21,959 nucleotides of DNA from JBBITW01 sp037440525 (GCA_037440525.1 JBBITW010000044.1:1-21959); one strand, 5' to 3'. Shown: positions 6,988-15,823, counted from the stretch's first letter. Made by a program: numbers and translations. The notes: a model not told the origin generated them from the letters alone.

Positions 6988-9240
6988 ATGAGACAGGTTG
7001 GAAGAGATGTCCTCCGGGTGGATAGCATTTTTAAGGTATTGGGTGAGGCGAGGTATGGTGCTGACATATCTGTAAATGAACCTCTACATCTGAAGGTTGT
7101 AAGAAGCACAAGGGCCCATGCAAAAATTTTAAGTATTGATATTGGAGATGCCTTAAAGGTTCAGGGTGTTGAGAGGATCTTTACAGCCCGAGATATACCT
7201 GGGAGAAACCTCACAGGTATCATTAAAAAGGATCAACCCATATTAGCCGAGGATCGTGTGAGGTTTGTTGGTGAAGCAATTGCCCTCGTTGGAGCAAATA
7301 CAGTGGAGGCATCAGAAGAGGCTTCGAAAAGGGTAAAGATTATATATGAGGATCTTCCGGTTGTTAATAATCCTGAAGAAGCCCTTTTGCCCTATGCCCC
7401 TTCTGTTCATGAGAACGGGAATCTCCTTTTGGACTTCAACGTTATAAAAGGTGACATTCAATCAGGCTTTAAAGAGGCTGATGTAATAATCGAAGAACTC
7501 TATACCACTACCTGGGTAGAGCATGCCTACCTCGAACCGGATGCAGGGATATCCTACATAGATGAAGAAGGTCGAATAACTATAATCTGTCCAACTCAGA
7601 ATGTCCACTATGATCAGGGAGAGGTTTCGTCTTTCCTATCAATACCCCTTGAAAAGGTGAGGGTAATTCAGAGTGAAACAGGAGGGGGCTTTGGAGGAAG
7701 GCTTGATATAACTATACAGTGCCTTCTTGCTCTCGCCACTTTTCATCTCCAAAGACCAGCAAGGATTCTATATTCAATGGAGGAAGTATTTCAGGCTACA
7801 TCAAAGCGCCATCCCCTGAGGATTCGTTACAGAAGCGGTGCAAAAAGGGATGGAAGATTGACTGCAGTAGAGGTAGATATAGTTGGTGATACAGGGGCAT
7901 ATGCCTCTTATGGTCCTGCAGTGGGGATACGCTCTGCCGTTCATGCTACAGGACCCTATGAGGTGCCAAATGTTAAGGTTAGAAGCAGGATGGTCTATAC
8001 AAATAACCCATGGTCAGGGGCGATGAGGGGTTTTGGAGTGCCTCAGATCTCCTTTGCTCATGAATCACAGATGGATCTTCTGGCTTCTGCCCTCGGGATA
8101 GATCCTATTGAAATTCGGCTTAGAAACTGTCTCAGACCAGGCTCCGAGACAGCTACAGGTCAAACACTTATGGCAAGTGTTGGGATAGGTGAGACTCTGA
8201 GAAGGGTTAAAGATTGGTTGCAGGAGTATAGGGCTACATTTAAGGAATATCCTGAAAGACCATATATAAAAAGAGGGATTGGTATTGGTTCAATGTGGTA
8301 TGGAATTGGTAATACAGGCAGGGCCAATCCTTCAACAGCCCAGGTAGAGATTGATCAAAAAGGGGAGATTCGTCTCTTTACTGGGGCCTCAGATATAGGT
8401 CAGGGGTCAGATACAATACTGCTTCAAATCGCTTCAGAATCTCTGGGGGTTCCATTAGAAGAGATTAAACTGATCCGTGCAGATACAGCATTTACCACAG
8501 ATGCTGGTGTTACATCGGCAAGCAGACTCACCTATATTGCAGGAAATGCAGTTGTGGATGCTATTAAGAATCTAAAAGAGGAATTAGTCCACGAGGCAGG
8601 TCGTTTCATAAGGGTTGATAAAAAAGAACTTATTTTTGATAATGGTAAGATTAGAGAGAAGTCGAAACCCTCATCTTATATATCCATAAGAGATTTGGTT
8701 AAGAAGGTAAACAGGGTTATTAGAGCAGAGGGACGTTTCGATCCTGAAACCACTCCACTCGATCCAAAAGCAGGTCAGGGTATTCCCTACTCAACCTATG
8801 CATTTGCAACCCATTTAGCTGAGGTAGAGGTAGATATTGATACTGGAAAGGTAAGGGTGAAAAGGGTAGTGGCAAGCCATGATGTCGGCAAGGCTATAAA
8901 TCCAAATAATGTAATCGGACAGATTACAGGGGGGATTGCCATGGGTATGGGATATGCCTTGATGGAAGAGTATATACCTGGTAAGACAGATTCTCTTATC
9001 AATTATCTTATTCCGACATCAAAGGATATTCCAGAGGTTATACCGATACTGGTAGAAGATGAAGAGCCAACAGGTCCATTCGGGGCAAAGGGGGTTGGAG
9101 AACCTGCCCTGATTCCATCTGTTTCGGCAATATTGAATGCTATTGCAAATGCAATCGGTCAGAGGATTTATAATCTTCCTGCAAACCTCGAAAGGGTTTT
9201 AGAGGCAGTTATTCAATCAAAAGAAAAGTCAAATTCATAG
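6988..9240 (+). CDS. Molybdenum hydroxylase catalytic subunit 2 (molybdopterin-binding)
   Basis: A second complete large subunit, 750 residues, clearly paralogous to the one 27 bases upstream but well diverged. Motifs are GGGFGGR (232-238), AMRGFG (Arg347), DIGQG (469-473) and GVGEP with the catalytic Glu705. By eye, the position of bovine Glu802 is Leu239, that of Arg880 is Arg315, and Arg912 and Glu1261 are kept. The active-site pocket therefore differs from that of subunit 1, which suggests two related but distinct substrates and not a split or redundant gene. Nicotinate dehydrogenase also has two Mo polypeptides, but those are halves of one subunit; here both are full length. No second set of FAD or 2Fe-2S genes is present. 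ATG 6988 follows GGAG at 6977-6980. Confidence 0.92.
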   Translation: MRQVGRDVLRVDSIFKVLGEARYGADISVNEPLHLKVVRSTRAHAKILSIDIGDALKVQGVERIFTARDIPGRNLTGIIKKDQPILAEDRVRFVGEAIALVGANTVEASEEASKRVKIIYEDLPVVNNPEEALLPYAPSVHENGNLLLDFNVIKGDIQSGFKEADVIIEELYTTTWVEHAYLEPDAGISYIDEEGRITIICPTQNVHYDQGEVSSFLSIPLEKVRVIQSETGGGFGGRLDITIQCLLALATFHLQRPARILYSMEEVFQATSKRHPLRIRYRSGAKRDGRLTAVEVDIVGDTGAYASYGPAVGIRSAVHATGPYEVPNVKVRSRMVYTNNPWSGAMRGFGVPQISFAHESQMDLLASALGIDPIEIRLRNCLRPGSETATGQTLMASVGIGETLRRVKDWLQEYRATFKEYPERPYIKRGIGIGSMWYGIGNTGRANPSTAQVEIDQKGEIRLFTGASDIGQGSDTILLQIASESLGVPLEEIKLIRADTAFTTDAGVTSASRLTYIAGNAVVDAIKNLKEELVHEAGRFIRVDKKELIFDNGKIREKSKPSSYISIRDLVKKVNRVIRAEGRFDPETTPLDPKAGQGIPYSTYAFATHLAEVEVDIDTGKVRVKRVVASHDVGKAINPNNVIGQITGGIAMGMGYALMEEYIPGKTDSLINYLIPTSKDIPEVIPILVEDEEPTGPFGAKGVGEPALIPSVSAILNAIANAIGQRIYNLPANLERVLEAVIQSKEKSNS

Positions 9241-9252
9241 CAGGAGATTTTT

Positions 9253-10341
9253 ATGTCCAAAAGGATTCCATGTACTATCATGAGGGGGGGGACAAGTAAG
9301 GGGGTCATTTTCTGGGAGAGAGATCTTCCCGAAGATGGAAATGCGCGTGATAAGGTGATTCTGTCGATCTTTGGAAGTCCTGATCCCCGCCAGATTGATG
9401 GTCTGGGTGGAGCAGATCCACTTACAAGTAAGTGTGCAATAATTTCTACAGATTCACCTGAGGGGGATTTTGCATATACAATTGGTAATGTGAGCATTAC
9501 GAAACCATTTGTAGACTATTCATCCAATTGTGGAAATCTTTCTTCAGCTGTTGCTGCATTTGCAGTGGATGAGGGACTGGTTACTCCTGAAGAGCCAATT
9601 ACATTGGTCAGGATGTTTAACACAAATACAAAGAAGCTCATTCTGGCTGAAGTCCCTGTTAAAGATGGAAAGTTTCAACCAGAGGGTGACTATTCAATCT
9701 CAGGTGTTCCAGGAAGTGGCTCAAGGATATTGCTCGATTTTAAGAATACAGCAGGTTCAAAGACAGGGAGGATTCTCCCTACGGGGAAACCGAGAGAAGT
9801 AATAGATATCGGGGATGGAGAGATGATAGAGGTTTCTGTTCTGGATGTTGCAACACCTATGGTCTTTTTAAGAGGAGGGGATCTAAATTTAAAAGGGACT
9901 GAGACAGCAGAGGAGATCAATTCCAATTCAGACCTCCTGGGTAAGATTGAGAAGATTAGAAGTGTGGTAGCAGAGATGATAGGTATTGTAAAGGATCGAA
10001 GTGAGGCCACCCTTAAGTCTCCTGCTACTCCAAAGATAGCCTTTTTGACCAAAAAGTCAGGAGGGATTCAAAGCTGGATGATGTCGATGCAGAGATTACA
10101 TAAGGCCTATGCAGTGACAGGGGCAATCTGCACATCTGTAGCCGCAAAAGTAAGAGATACAATTGTTGATGAGATTTTCAGGGGACTTGCTGTAGATAGC
10201 CCGGTGGTAAAGATCAGTCATCCATCCGGAGTGATAGATGTGGAGATAGAGGTTGATGGAGAGGGAGAAGGTCTAAAGGTAAAGAAGGCAGCCCTTATTA
10301 GAACAGCTCGAAGAATCATGGATGGATATGTATATGTTTGA
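9253..10341 (+). CDS. PrpF-family isomerase, possible aconitate cis-trans isomerase
   Basis: A 362-residue protein of the PrpF family (DUF453, diaminopimelate-epimerase fold). Known members isomerise double bonds in tricarboxylates and related acids: 2-methylaconitate (PrpF), 4-oxalomesaconate (GalD) and 3-methylitaconate (Mii). The start MSKRIPCTIMRGGTSKG is typical. The active-site Lys and Cys of the family appear as Lys60 (PLTSK) and Cys93 (SNCGN). CAGGAG at 9241-9246 precedes ATG 9253. It lies between the second Mo subunit and aconitase. No methylcitrate synthase or methylisocitrate lyase is nearby, so propionate metabolism is not supported. I infer a role converting trans-aconitate, or a double-bond isomer made by the upstream enzymes, into cis-aconitate for aconitase. 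Confidence 0.85.
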   Translation: MSKRIPCTIMRGGTSKGVIFWERDLPEDGNARDKVILSIFGSPDPRQIDGLGGADPLTSKCAIISTDSPEGDFAYTIGNVSITKPFVDYSSNCGNLSSAVAAFAVDEGLVTPEEPITLVRMFNTNTKKLILAEVPVKDGKFQPEGDYSISGVPGSGSRILLDFKNTAGSKTGRILPTGKPREVIDIGDGEMIEVSVLDVATPMVFLRGGDLNLKGTETAEEINSNSDLLGKIEKIRSVVAEMIGIVKDRSEATLKSPATPKIAFLTKKSGGIQSWMMSMQRLHKAYAVTGAICTSVAAKVRDTIVDEIFRGLAVDSPVVKISHPSGVIDVEIEVDGEGEGLKVKKAALIRTARRIMDGYVYV

Positions 10342-10396
10342 TGAATTATGATTAAGAACAAGTTTTATAATGGAGATGAGAAGGAGAGATTTTGGG

Positions 10397-12328
10397 ATGG
10401 GTGAAAACCTGGCGAAAAAGATTCTAAATAAACATTTAATCTCCGGGCAGCTGATCGAAGGAGAGTTGATTGCGATTTCTGTGGATCAGACACTATTTCA
10501 TGACGCAACAGGGACAATGGCAGCACTTCAATTTGAGGCCATTGGCCTTCCCCGGGTCAAGACAAAATTATCTGTTGCATATATAGACCATAATACCCTT
10601 CAGATTGGTTTTGAGAATGCTGATGATCATCGTTTCCTTCAAAGCTTTGCACAAAGATACGGACTATACTTTTCAAGGCCTGGCAACGGGATATGCCATC
10701 AGGTTCACCTGGAGAGATTTTCCGCTCCCGGGCAAACCCTTTTAGGTGCAGATAGCCATACACCCACATGCGGTGGAATAGGTATGTTTGCTATTGGAGT
10801 AGGGGGACTGGATGTTTCTCTGGCAATGGCAGGAGAGCCATTTTATATGAAGATGCCACGGATTGTCCAGGTGAGACTATTGGGGAAGTTACAACCATGG
10901 GTAAGTGCTAAAGATATAATTCTTGAAATACTTAGGCGCTATACAGTAAAGGGAGGGCTTGGGAAGATATTAGAATATTGTGGGCCAGGTGTTAAGACCT
11001 TGAGTGTCCCGGAAAGGGCAACCATTTCGAATATGGGAGCAGAACTTGGAGCCACAACTTCGATCTTTCCCAGTGATGAATTGACACTCGAGTTTTTAAG
11101 ATCTCAAGGAAGGGAAGCAGATTGGGTTCCTCTCTTTGCCGATCCTGACGCAAAGTACGAAGAGGTATGGGAGATTGACCTTGGAAGCATCGAGCCTTTA
11201 GTGGCAAAGCCACACAGCCCTGATAATGTTATTCCTGTGAGGGAGATTGAAGGACTTAAAGTAGATCAGGTGGTGATTGGTAGCTGCACAAACTCATCCC
11301 TTAGAGACATGATGATGGTTGCAAAAATATTACATGGAAAGACTATCCCACCCCATGTAAGCCTCGTCATTTCGCCTGGATCAAGGCAGGTTCTGAAGAT
11401 GTTATCAATTGAAGGGGCACTTACAGATATGATCGCATCAGGTGCACGAATCCTGGAGAGTTCCTGTGGACCTTGCGTTGGGATGGGTCAGGCACCATGC
11501 ACAGATGGGATTTCCTTAAGGACAATAAATAGAAATTTTAAGGGGCGCTCCGGAACACAGAGTGCAATGGTCTATCTGGTCAGCCCTGAGGTGGCCGCAA
11601 TCTCTGCTTTAAATGGATTTCTTACCGATCCAAGAATCCTCGGTAATCCACCCAAAATAGAGCTCCCGAAGAATTTTTACATTGAGGATAATATGATCAT
11701 CTCACCTCTACCGCCTGATAAGGCCAAAGAGGTGGAGTTGATTCGTGGACCAAATATTAAACCCTTACCAGTTAGTGAACCCCTTGGAGAGAGATTGAAT
11801 GGAAAGGTCCTTTTAAAACTTGGAGATAATATTTCAACGGATGACATTCTGCCAAGTGGAGCAAAGGTTCTGGCATTGAGATCGAATATTCCTGCAATAT
11901 CTGAATATCTATTTGAAAACCTTGATCCATCTTTTGTAAAGAGAGCAAAGCAATGGGGTGGTGGTTTTATTGTTGCTGGTAGCAATTATGGCCAGGGTTC
12001 AAGCAGGGAGCATGCTGCAATTGGTCCGATGTTTGTGAAAATTAAGGCTGTCATCGCAAAATCCTTTGCCCGAATACACTTTTCAAATCTGATAAACTTT
12101 GGTATTCTTCCATTAATATTCAGAGAAGAGAAGGATTACCAGATGATTGATCAGGATGATGAAATAGAGATCGATGTAAAGGGTTTAGGAGACGAGATCA
12201 GGATGTTGAATAAGACAAAGGGAGAGGAGATCCGTTTGATTTCCCACTTAAGCGAAAGGGAAAAGAAGATTCTGTTGAAGGGAGGTACACTTCCTTTTGT
12301 AAAAGAGAAAGGGAGGGGCAATGTTTGA
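10397..12328 (+). CDS. acn: Aconitase, single-chain Aquifex type
   Basis: A 643-residue aconitase with the swivel domain fused at the C terminus, shorter than AcnA or AcnB (about 865-890). Cluster ligands are Cys297 (GSCTNS), Cys357 and Cys360 (SCGPC). The substrate arginines of aconitase have counterparts in NRNFKGR (Arg379, Arg384) and in the swivel motif GSSREH (Arg537). SHTPTCGG (120-127) is also typical. I chose ATG 10397 over an upstream ATG at 10370: AAGGAG (10381-10386) precedes it, and MGENLAKKIL matches the family N terminus. It interconverts citrate, cis-aconitate and isocitrate. Its 3' end overlaps the isocitrate dehydrogenase gene by 8 bases. No citrate synthase is nearby, which fits entry at aconitate. 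A methylaconitate-type substrate is less likely given the neighbouring genuine isocitrate dehydrogenase. Confidence 0.9.
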   Translation: MGENLAKKILNKHLISGQLIEGELIAISVDQTLFHDATGTMAALQFEAIGLPRVKTKLSVAYIDHNTLQIGFENADDHRFLQSFAQRYGLYFSRPGNGICHQVHLERFSAPGQTLLGADSHTPTCGGIGMFAIGVGGLDVSLAMAGEPFYMKMPRIVQVRLLGKLQPWVSAKDIILEILRRYTVKGGLGKILEYCGPGVKTLSVPERATISNMGAELGATTSIFPSDELTLEFLRSQGREADWVPLFADPDAKYEEVWEIDLGSIEPLVAKPHSPDNVIPVREIEGLKVDQVVIGSCTNSSLRDMMMVAKILHGKTIPPHVSLVISPGSRQVLKMLSIEGALTDMIASGARILESSCGPCVGMGQAPCTDGISLRTINRNFKGRSGTQSAMVYLVSPEVAAISALNGFLTDPRILGNPPKIELPKNFYIEDNMIISPLPPDKAKEVELIRGPNIKPLPVSEPLGERLNGKVLLKLGDNISTDDILPSGAKVLALRSNIPAISEYLFENLDPSFVKRAKQWGGGFIVAGSNYGQGSSREHAAIGPMFVKIKAVIAKSFARIHFSNLINFGILPLIFREEKDYQMIDQDDEIEIDVKGLGDEIRMLNKTKGEEIRLISHLSEREKKILLKGGTLPFVKEKGRGNV

Positions 12329-13535
12329 TAAGATTGGGATACGTTCGGATGGAAGTCTTTATATTCCTGACAACCTTATAATCCCATATATTGAGGGTGA
12401 TGGGGTTGGCCCTGATATATGGAATGCGGCTGTTCGTGTATTTAACGAAGCAATAGATAAATGTTATGGTGGAAAGAGAAAGATCAAGTGGATTGAGATA
12501 TATGCAGGGGAGAAGGCATTTAGGTTAAAAGGTGATTGGGCCCCAGAGGAGACGATAGAAACAATTCGAGATTATAAGATAGGAATCAAGGGTCCTTTGA
12601 CCACACCTGTGGGAGGAGGCTTTAGGAGTATTAATGTGCTCCTAAGACAGAGGCTCGATCTATATGCATGCATCAGACCTGTAAGATATATCACCGGAAC
12701 TCCAAGTCCACTGAAATATCCAGAAAAGGTAGACATGGTCGTTTTTAGAGAAAATACAGAGGATGTCTATGCAGGGATAGAATGGAAGGAGGGATCGACT
12801 GAGGCCTTAAAGCTGAGGGAGTTTCTTGAGCGGGAGATGGGAAAGAAGATCCGGGATGATTCAGGTATTGGGATCAAGCCTATAAGCCGCTTTGCAACAA
12901 AGAGGCTTGTGAGGATGGCTATTAACTATGCACTATCCCATGGTCGCAGGAGTGTCACCCTGGTTCATAAAGGGAATATCATGAAGTTTACTGAAGGGGC
13001 TTTCAGGGATTGGGGGTATGAACTGGCAAAGGAAGAGTTTGGAGATAGGGTTATATTTGAAAGCGAATTAGAGAATGAAGGGATAAAGGGAGTCTTAGAA
13101 GGTAAGATTATCATAAAAGACCGTATAGCGGATGCCATGTTTCAACAGGTCATCTTAAGGCCAGAAGATTATGACGTATTGGCAATGCCCAATCTCAATG
13201 GAGACTATATGTCCGATGCACTTGCAGCCCAGGTAGGAGGCCTTGGTATGGCACCTGGAGCAAATATTGGAGATGGGGCTGCAGTTTTTGAGGCAACTCA
13301 TGGAACAGCCCCAAAATATGCCAATAAGGATATGATCAATCCATGTTCTCTCATCCTTTCTGGTGCGATGATGTTTGAGTATATCGGTTGGAATGAGGTT
13401 TGTGAATCTATAAGAAATGCAATCGAAAAGACAATATCACAGAAGATTGTTACATACGATCTTGCCCGCCAGATGGAAGGAGCAAGAGAGGTAAAATGTT
13501 CCGAATTTGCCTCCTCAATCATTGAGAATCTATGA
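12321..13535 (+). CDS. icd: NADP-type isocitrate dehydrogenase
   Basis: A 404-residue decarboxylating isocitrate dehydrogenase of the E. coli Icd type, giving 2-oxoglutarate, CO2 and reduced cofactor. The isocitrate-binding residues all have counterparts: Ser-x-Asn and Arg in RSINVLLR, Arg in CIRPVR, Arg in VFREN, Tyr in DVYAGIEWK, Lys in LVHKGN, and the magnesium aspartates in DRIADA and NLNGDY. This excludes isopropylmalate and tartrate dehydrogenases. Cofactor residues match the NADP pattern of E. coli (Lys344, Tyr345, Val351, Tyr391, Arg395) as Lys332, Tyr333, Ile339, Tyr379 and Arg383. ATG 12321 follows GGGAGGGG inside the end of the aconitase gene, so translation is coupled. The reaction could also run reductively in carbon fixation. 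Confidence 0.95.
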   Translation: MFDKIGIRSDGSLYIPDNLIIPYIEGDGVGPDIWNAAVRVFNEAIDKCYGGKRKIKWIEIYAGEKAFRLKGDWAPEETIETIRDYKIGIKGPLTTPVGGGFRSINVLLRQRLDLYACIRPVRYITGTPSPLKYPEKVDMVVFRENTEDVYAGIEWKEGSTEALKLREFLEREMGKKIRDDSGIGIKPISRFATKRLVRMAINYALSHGRRSVTLVHKGNIMKFTEGAFRDWGYELAKEEFGDRVIFESELENEGIKGVLEGKIIIKDRIADAMFQQVILRPEDYDVLAMPNLNGDYMSDALAAQVGGLGMAPGANIGDGAAVFEATHGTAPKYANKDMINPCSLILSGAMMFEYIGWNEVCESIRNAIEKTISQKIVTYDLARQMEGAREVKCSEFASSIIENL

Positions 13536-13585
13536 CAAAGTATGTTAGTTTTTAATTAATAGATAAAGACTATAAGGAGAATCTG

Positions 13586-13888
13586 GTGATTGAGTCAAAG
13601 AAGAGAGAGCCTCAAAAGATAGATATCTTTAAGGCATGGTGTAAGGCATGTGGTATCTGTGTAGCATTCTGTCCCACCGGGGTTTTGGCAAACGATGAGG
13701 CAGGCTATCCATATGTCAAAGATATCGAGAAATGTATCAATTGTGGTTGGTGTGAGATAAGGTGCCCTGATTTTGCCATCACAGTTGAAAAGGGAACAAA
13801 AAAAAGGAAGCAAATAGGGGGAATCGTTGAAGAACCAAAGGGAGAAGAAGAAGTCTCACCAGAAAGAATTGTTGCTACAGGGGAATGA
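13586..13888 (+). CDS. korD: 2-oxoglutarate:ferredoxin oxidoreductase, delta (ferredoxin) subunit
   Basis: A 100-residue polyferredoxin subunit with two [4Fe-4S] motifs: Cys19, Cys22, Cys25, Cys29 and Cys50, Cys53, Cys56, Cys60. Each has the CxxCxxCxxxCP spacing. It would carry electrons from the thiamine pyrophosphate site to external ferredoxin. GTG at 13586 has AAGGAGA at 13574-13580. The C-terminal 30 residues are charged and overlap the start of the alpha-subunit gene. The delta-alpha-beta-gamma order is standard for KOR and VOR operons. Substrate assignment to 2-oxoglutarate comes mainly from the preceding isocitrate dehydrogenase. Confidence 0.9.
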   Translation: MIESKKREPQKIDIFKAWCKACGICVAFCPTGVLANDEAGYPYVKDIEKCINCGWCEIRCPDFAITVEKGTKKRKQIGGIVEEPKGEEEVSPERIVATGE

Positions 13889-14987
13889 GGCAATCGTAGA
13901 AGGTGCCCTTAGGGCTGGATGCCGTTTCTTTGCAGGTTACCCCATTACTCCTGCAACAGAGATCTCGGAGATATTATCTGTAAGACTTCCACAGGTAGAT
14001 GGAACATTTATTCAGATGGAAGATGAGATTGCAAGCCTCGGTGCTGTGATTGGGGCCTCACTCGCAGGGGTAAAATCGATGACTGCAACAAGTGGCCCTG
14101 GATTTTCACTGATGCAGGAGAATCTGGGTTTTGCAGTGATGGCCGAGGTTCCCTGTGTTATTGTAAATGTGATGAGGGGAGGACCAAGTACAGGGCTTCC
14201 CACATTTCCTTCACAGGGTGATGTGATGCAGGCACGCTGGGGGACCCATGGAGATCATCCAATCATAGTACTTTCAGCCTCAACTATCAGGGAGTGCTAT
14301 GATATTACAATTGAGGCATTTAACCTTTCTGAAAAATTTCGATCCCCTGTAATTCTTCTGATCGATGAAGTGATTGCCCATATGCGGGAAAAGATGACAA
14401 TATCTGAAAATGAAGAGATAAAAATAATAAATCGGACGAAACCAACAATGCCACCTGAATGGTATATCCCTTTTGAGGATACACCAAGTGGCATTCCTCC
14501 AATGGCAAATTTTGGAGAAGGCTATAGATACCATGTAACAGGTTTAACACACGACATAAGGGGATTTCCAACTTCAAGGCCAGATGAGATTGGGCCTTTT
14601 ATTAAAAGGCTTCATAGGAAGATAAGTCAGCACTTTTTGGAGATTCAGAGGGCGGAATTTTTTGCAACAGAGGATGCGGAGATCACCATAATCGCTTACG
14701 GTTGCGTAGCGCGCTCAGCAAAGAGGGCAGTTATTGAGGCTCGAGAAAAAGGGCTTAAGGTTGGGCTTCTAAAATTGATTACCATCTGGCCTTTTATGAG
14801 GACAGCAGTGGAGAAGATTCTTCAGACCTCAAAGGTATTGATTGTCCCGGAAATGAATATGGGTCAGATCTCTCGTGAGGTGAAAAGGGTTAACAGGGGT
14901 ATTGCTAAGGTTTTTACCATTAACAAGGTGGATGGAACCATAATCACCCCCCCAGAAATTCTGGACCGAATTAAAGAGGTTTCGTGA
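13827..14987 (+). CDS. korA: 2-oxoglutarate:ferredoxin oxidoreductase, alpha subunit
   Basis: A protein of up to 386 residues that pairs with the beta subunit to bind thiamine pyrophosphate and 2-oxoacid. The hallmark LLQGNEAIVEGAL and GYPITPATEI are near the N terminus, followed by the TSGPGFSLMQE loop and VNVMRGGPSTGLPT. The start is uncertain. TTG 13827 has AGGGGGA 4 bases upstream but overlaps korD by 62 bases and adds a Lys-rich leader. TTG 13869 or 13872 would shorten the overlap to about 20 bases and match the usual short leader before the LQGNEA motif. The stop shares a base with the beta-subunit ATG (TGATG), indicating translational coupling. Closely related VOR enzymes use branched-chain oxoacids, so specificity rests on context. 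Confidence 0.9.
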   Translation: MKNQREKKKSHQKELLLQGNEAIVEGALRAGCRFFAGYPITPATEISEILSVRLPQVDGTFIQMEDEIASLGAVIGASLAGVKSMTATSGPGFSLMQENLGFAVMAEVPCVIVNVMRGGPSTGLPTFPSQGDVMQARWGTHGDHPIIVLSASTIRECYDITIEAFNLSEKFRSPVILLIDEVIAHMREKMTISENEEIKIINRTKPTMPPEWYIPFEDTPSGIPPMANFGEGYRYHVTGLTHDIRGFPTSRPDEIGPFIKRLHRKISQHFLEIQRAEFFATEDAEITIIAYGCVARSAKRAVIEAREKGLKVGLLKLITIWPFMRTAVEKILQTSKVLIVPEMNMGQISREVKRVNRGIAKVFTINKVDGTIITPPEILDRIKEVS

Positions 14988-15823
14988 TGGCAGAAGTGAC
15001 CAAACTGATTCATAAATATCTCAGGCATGATAAGAAATTTCCACACGTCTGGTGTTCGGGTTGTGGGATCGGGATTATGTTAGGGGCCCTGATCCGGGCA
15101 ATAGATCGAATAGGCTATGAGAAGGATGAGGTAGTCCTTGTTTCAGGGATTGGTTGCTCAGGGAGGCTCCCTGTCTATGTGGATTTTAATACACTGCATA
15201 CAACCCATGGTCGAGCCCTGACCTTTGCTACGGGAATCAAACTGGCCAAACCAAGCCTAAAGGTTATTGTGATAATGGGAGATGGGGATGCAGTTGCTAT
15301 TGGAGGAAATCATTTCATTCACGCCGCTCGGAGAAATATCGACGTAACTGCAATCATTATCAACAATAACATCTACGGGATGACTGGCGGACAGTATTCT
15401 CCAACCACCCCTTATGGGATGAAATCTACAACTACGGTATATTCAAATATTGAACAGGCATTTAAGATTTCAGAGTTGGCAGTGACTGCTGGAGCAGTTT
15501 TTGTTGGAAGGGGCACTGTATATCATGCGAGGCTTCTCGATAGTTTGATGGAGAAGGCATTTCTGAAACAGGGTTTCTCAGTTGTAGAGGTGATCTCTCA
15601 TTGCCATACCCAGTATGGACGTCAGAACCGCCTGGGTACGGCTGTAGAGATGATGGAGTGGCAAAGGGATCATGCTGTGCCTGTAGAAAAGGCCATCCGT
15701 ATGAAATCTGAAGAGCTAAGGGATAAAATACTAATAGGGGTTTTGATAGATAAGGAACTTCCGGTTTATCAAGATGAATATGAGAAGATTCGTGCTCGTG
15801 CTAAGGCATCCGTCAGGGGGTAG
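14987..15823 (+). CDS. korB: 2-oxoglutarate:ferredoxin oxidoreductase, beta subunit
   Basis: A 278-residue thiamine-pyrophosphate-binding subunit. WCSGCGIG (Cys23, Cys26) and the later SGIGCSGR supply the usual cysteine-rich cluster region. The TPP and magnesium motif is GDGDAVAIGGNH followed by NNNIYGMTGGQ. I prefer ATG 14987 to the overlapping GTG 14984 because AGAGG at 14975-14979 is then 7 bases upstream. With the alpha, gamma and delta subunits it converts 2-oxoglutarate and CoA to succinyl-CoA and CO2, reducing ferredoxin. The enzyme is oxygen-sensitive in most organisms, which supports an anaerobic lifestyle. Confidence 0.93.
   Translation: MAEVTKLIHKYLRHDKKFPHVWCSGCGIGIMLGALIRAIDRIGYEKDEVVLVSGIGCSGRLPVYVDFNTLHTTHGRALTFATGIKLAKPSLKVIVIMGDGDAVAIGGNHFIHAARRNIDVTAIIINNNIYGMTGGQYSPTTPYGMKSTTTVYSNIEQAFKISELAVTAGAVFVGRGTVYHARLLDSLMEKAFLKQGFSVVEVISHCHTQYGRQNRLGTAVEMMEWQRDHAVPVEKAIRMKSEELRDKILIGVLIDKELPVYQDEYEKIRARAKASVRG

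Noticed and set aside
694..9240. Purine catabolism operon (xanthine dehydrogenase plus allantoinase)
   Set aside because: The family pairing is suggestive, but by eye neither Mo subunit has both bovine Glu802 and Arg880 equivalents, no urate or allantoate genes are present, and aconitase with isocitrate dehydrogenase would be unexplained. Kept only as an alternative.
4666..9240. Aerobic carbon monoxide dehydrogenase
   Set aside because: The order FAD, FeS, Mo resembles cox genes, but both large subunits have RGYG or RGFG and not the AYRCSFR active-site loop.
694..10341. Anaerobic nicotinate fermentation (6-hydroxynicotinate route)
   Set aside because: Mo-hydroxylase, amidohydrolase and a Mii-like isomerase fit superficially, but the 6-hydroxynicotinate reductase, the B12-dependent mutase and the two-subunit dimethylmalate hydratase are missing, and the isocitrate dehydrogenase has no place in that route.
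9253..12328. Methylcitrate cycle (PrpF with AcnD)
   Set aside because: No methylcitrate synthase or methylisocitrate lyase is nearby, the aconitase is of the shorter Aquifex type, and a true isocitrate dehydrogenase follows.
12321..13535. 3-isopropylmalate or tartrate dehydrogenase
   Set aside because: The Ser-x-Asn and arginine set for isocitrate and the NADP-type cofactor residues of E. coli Icd are all present.
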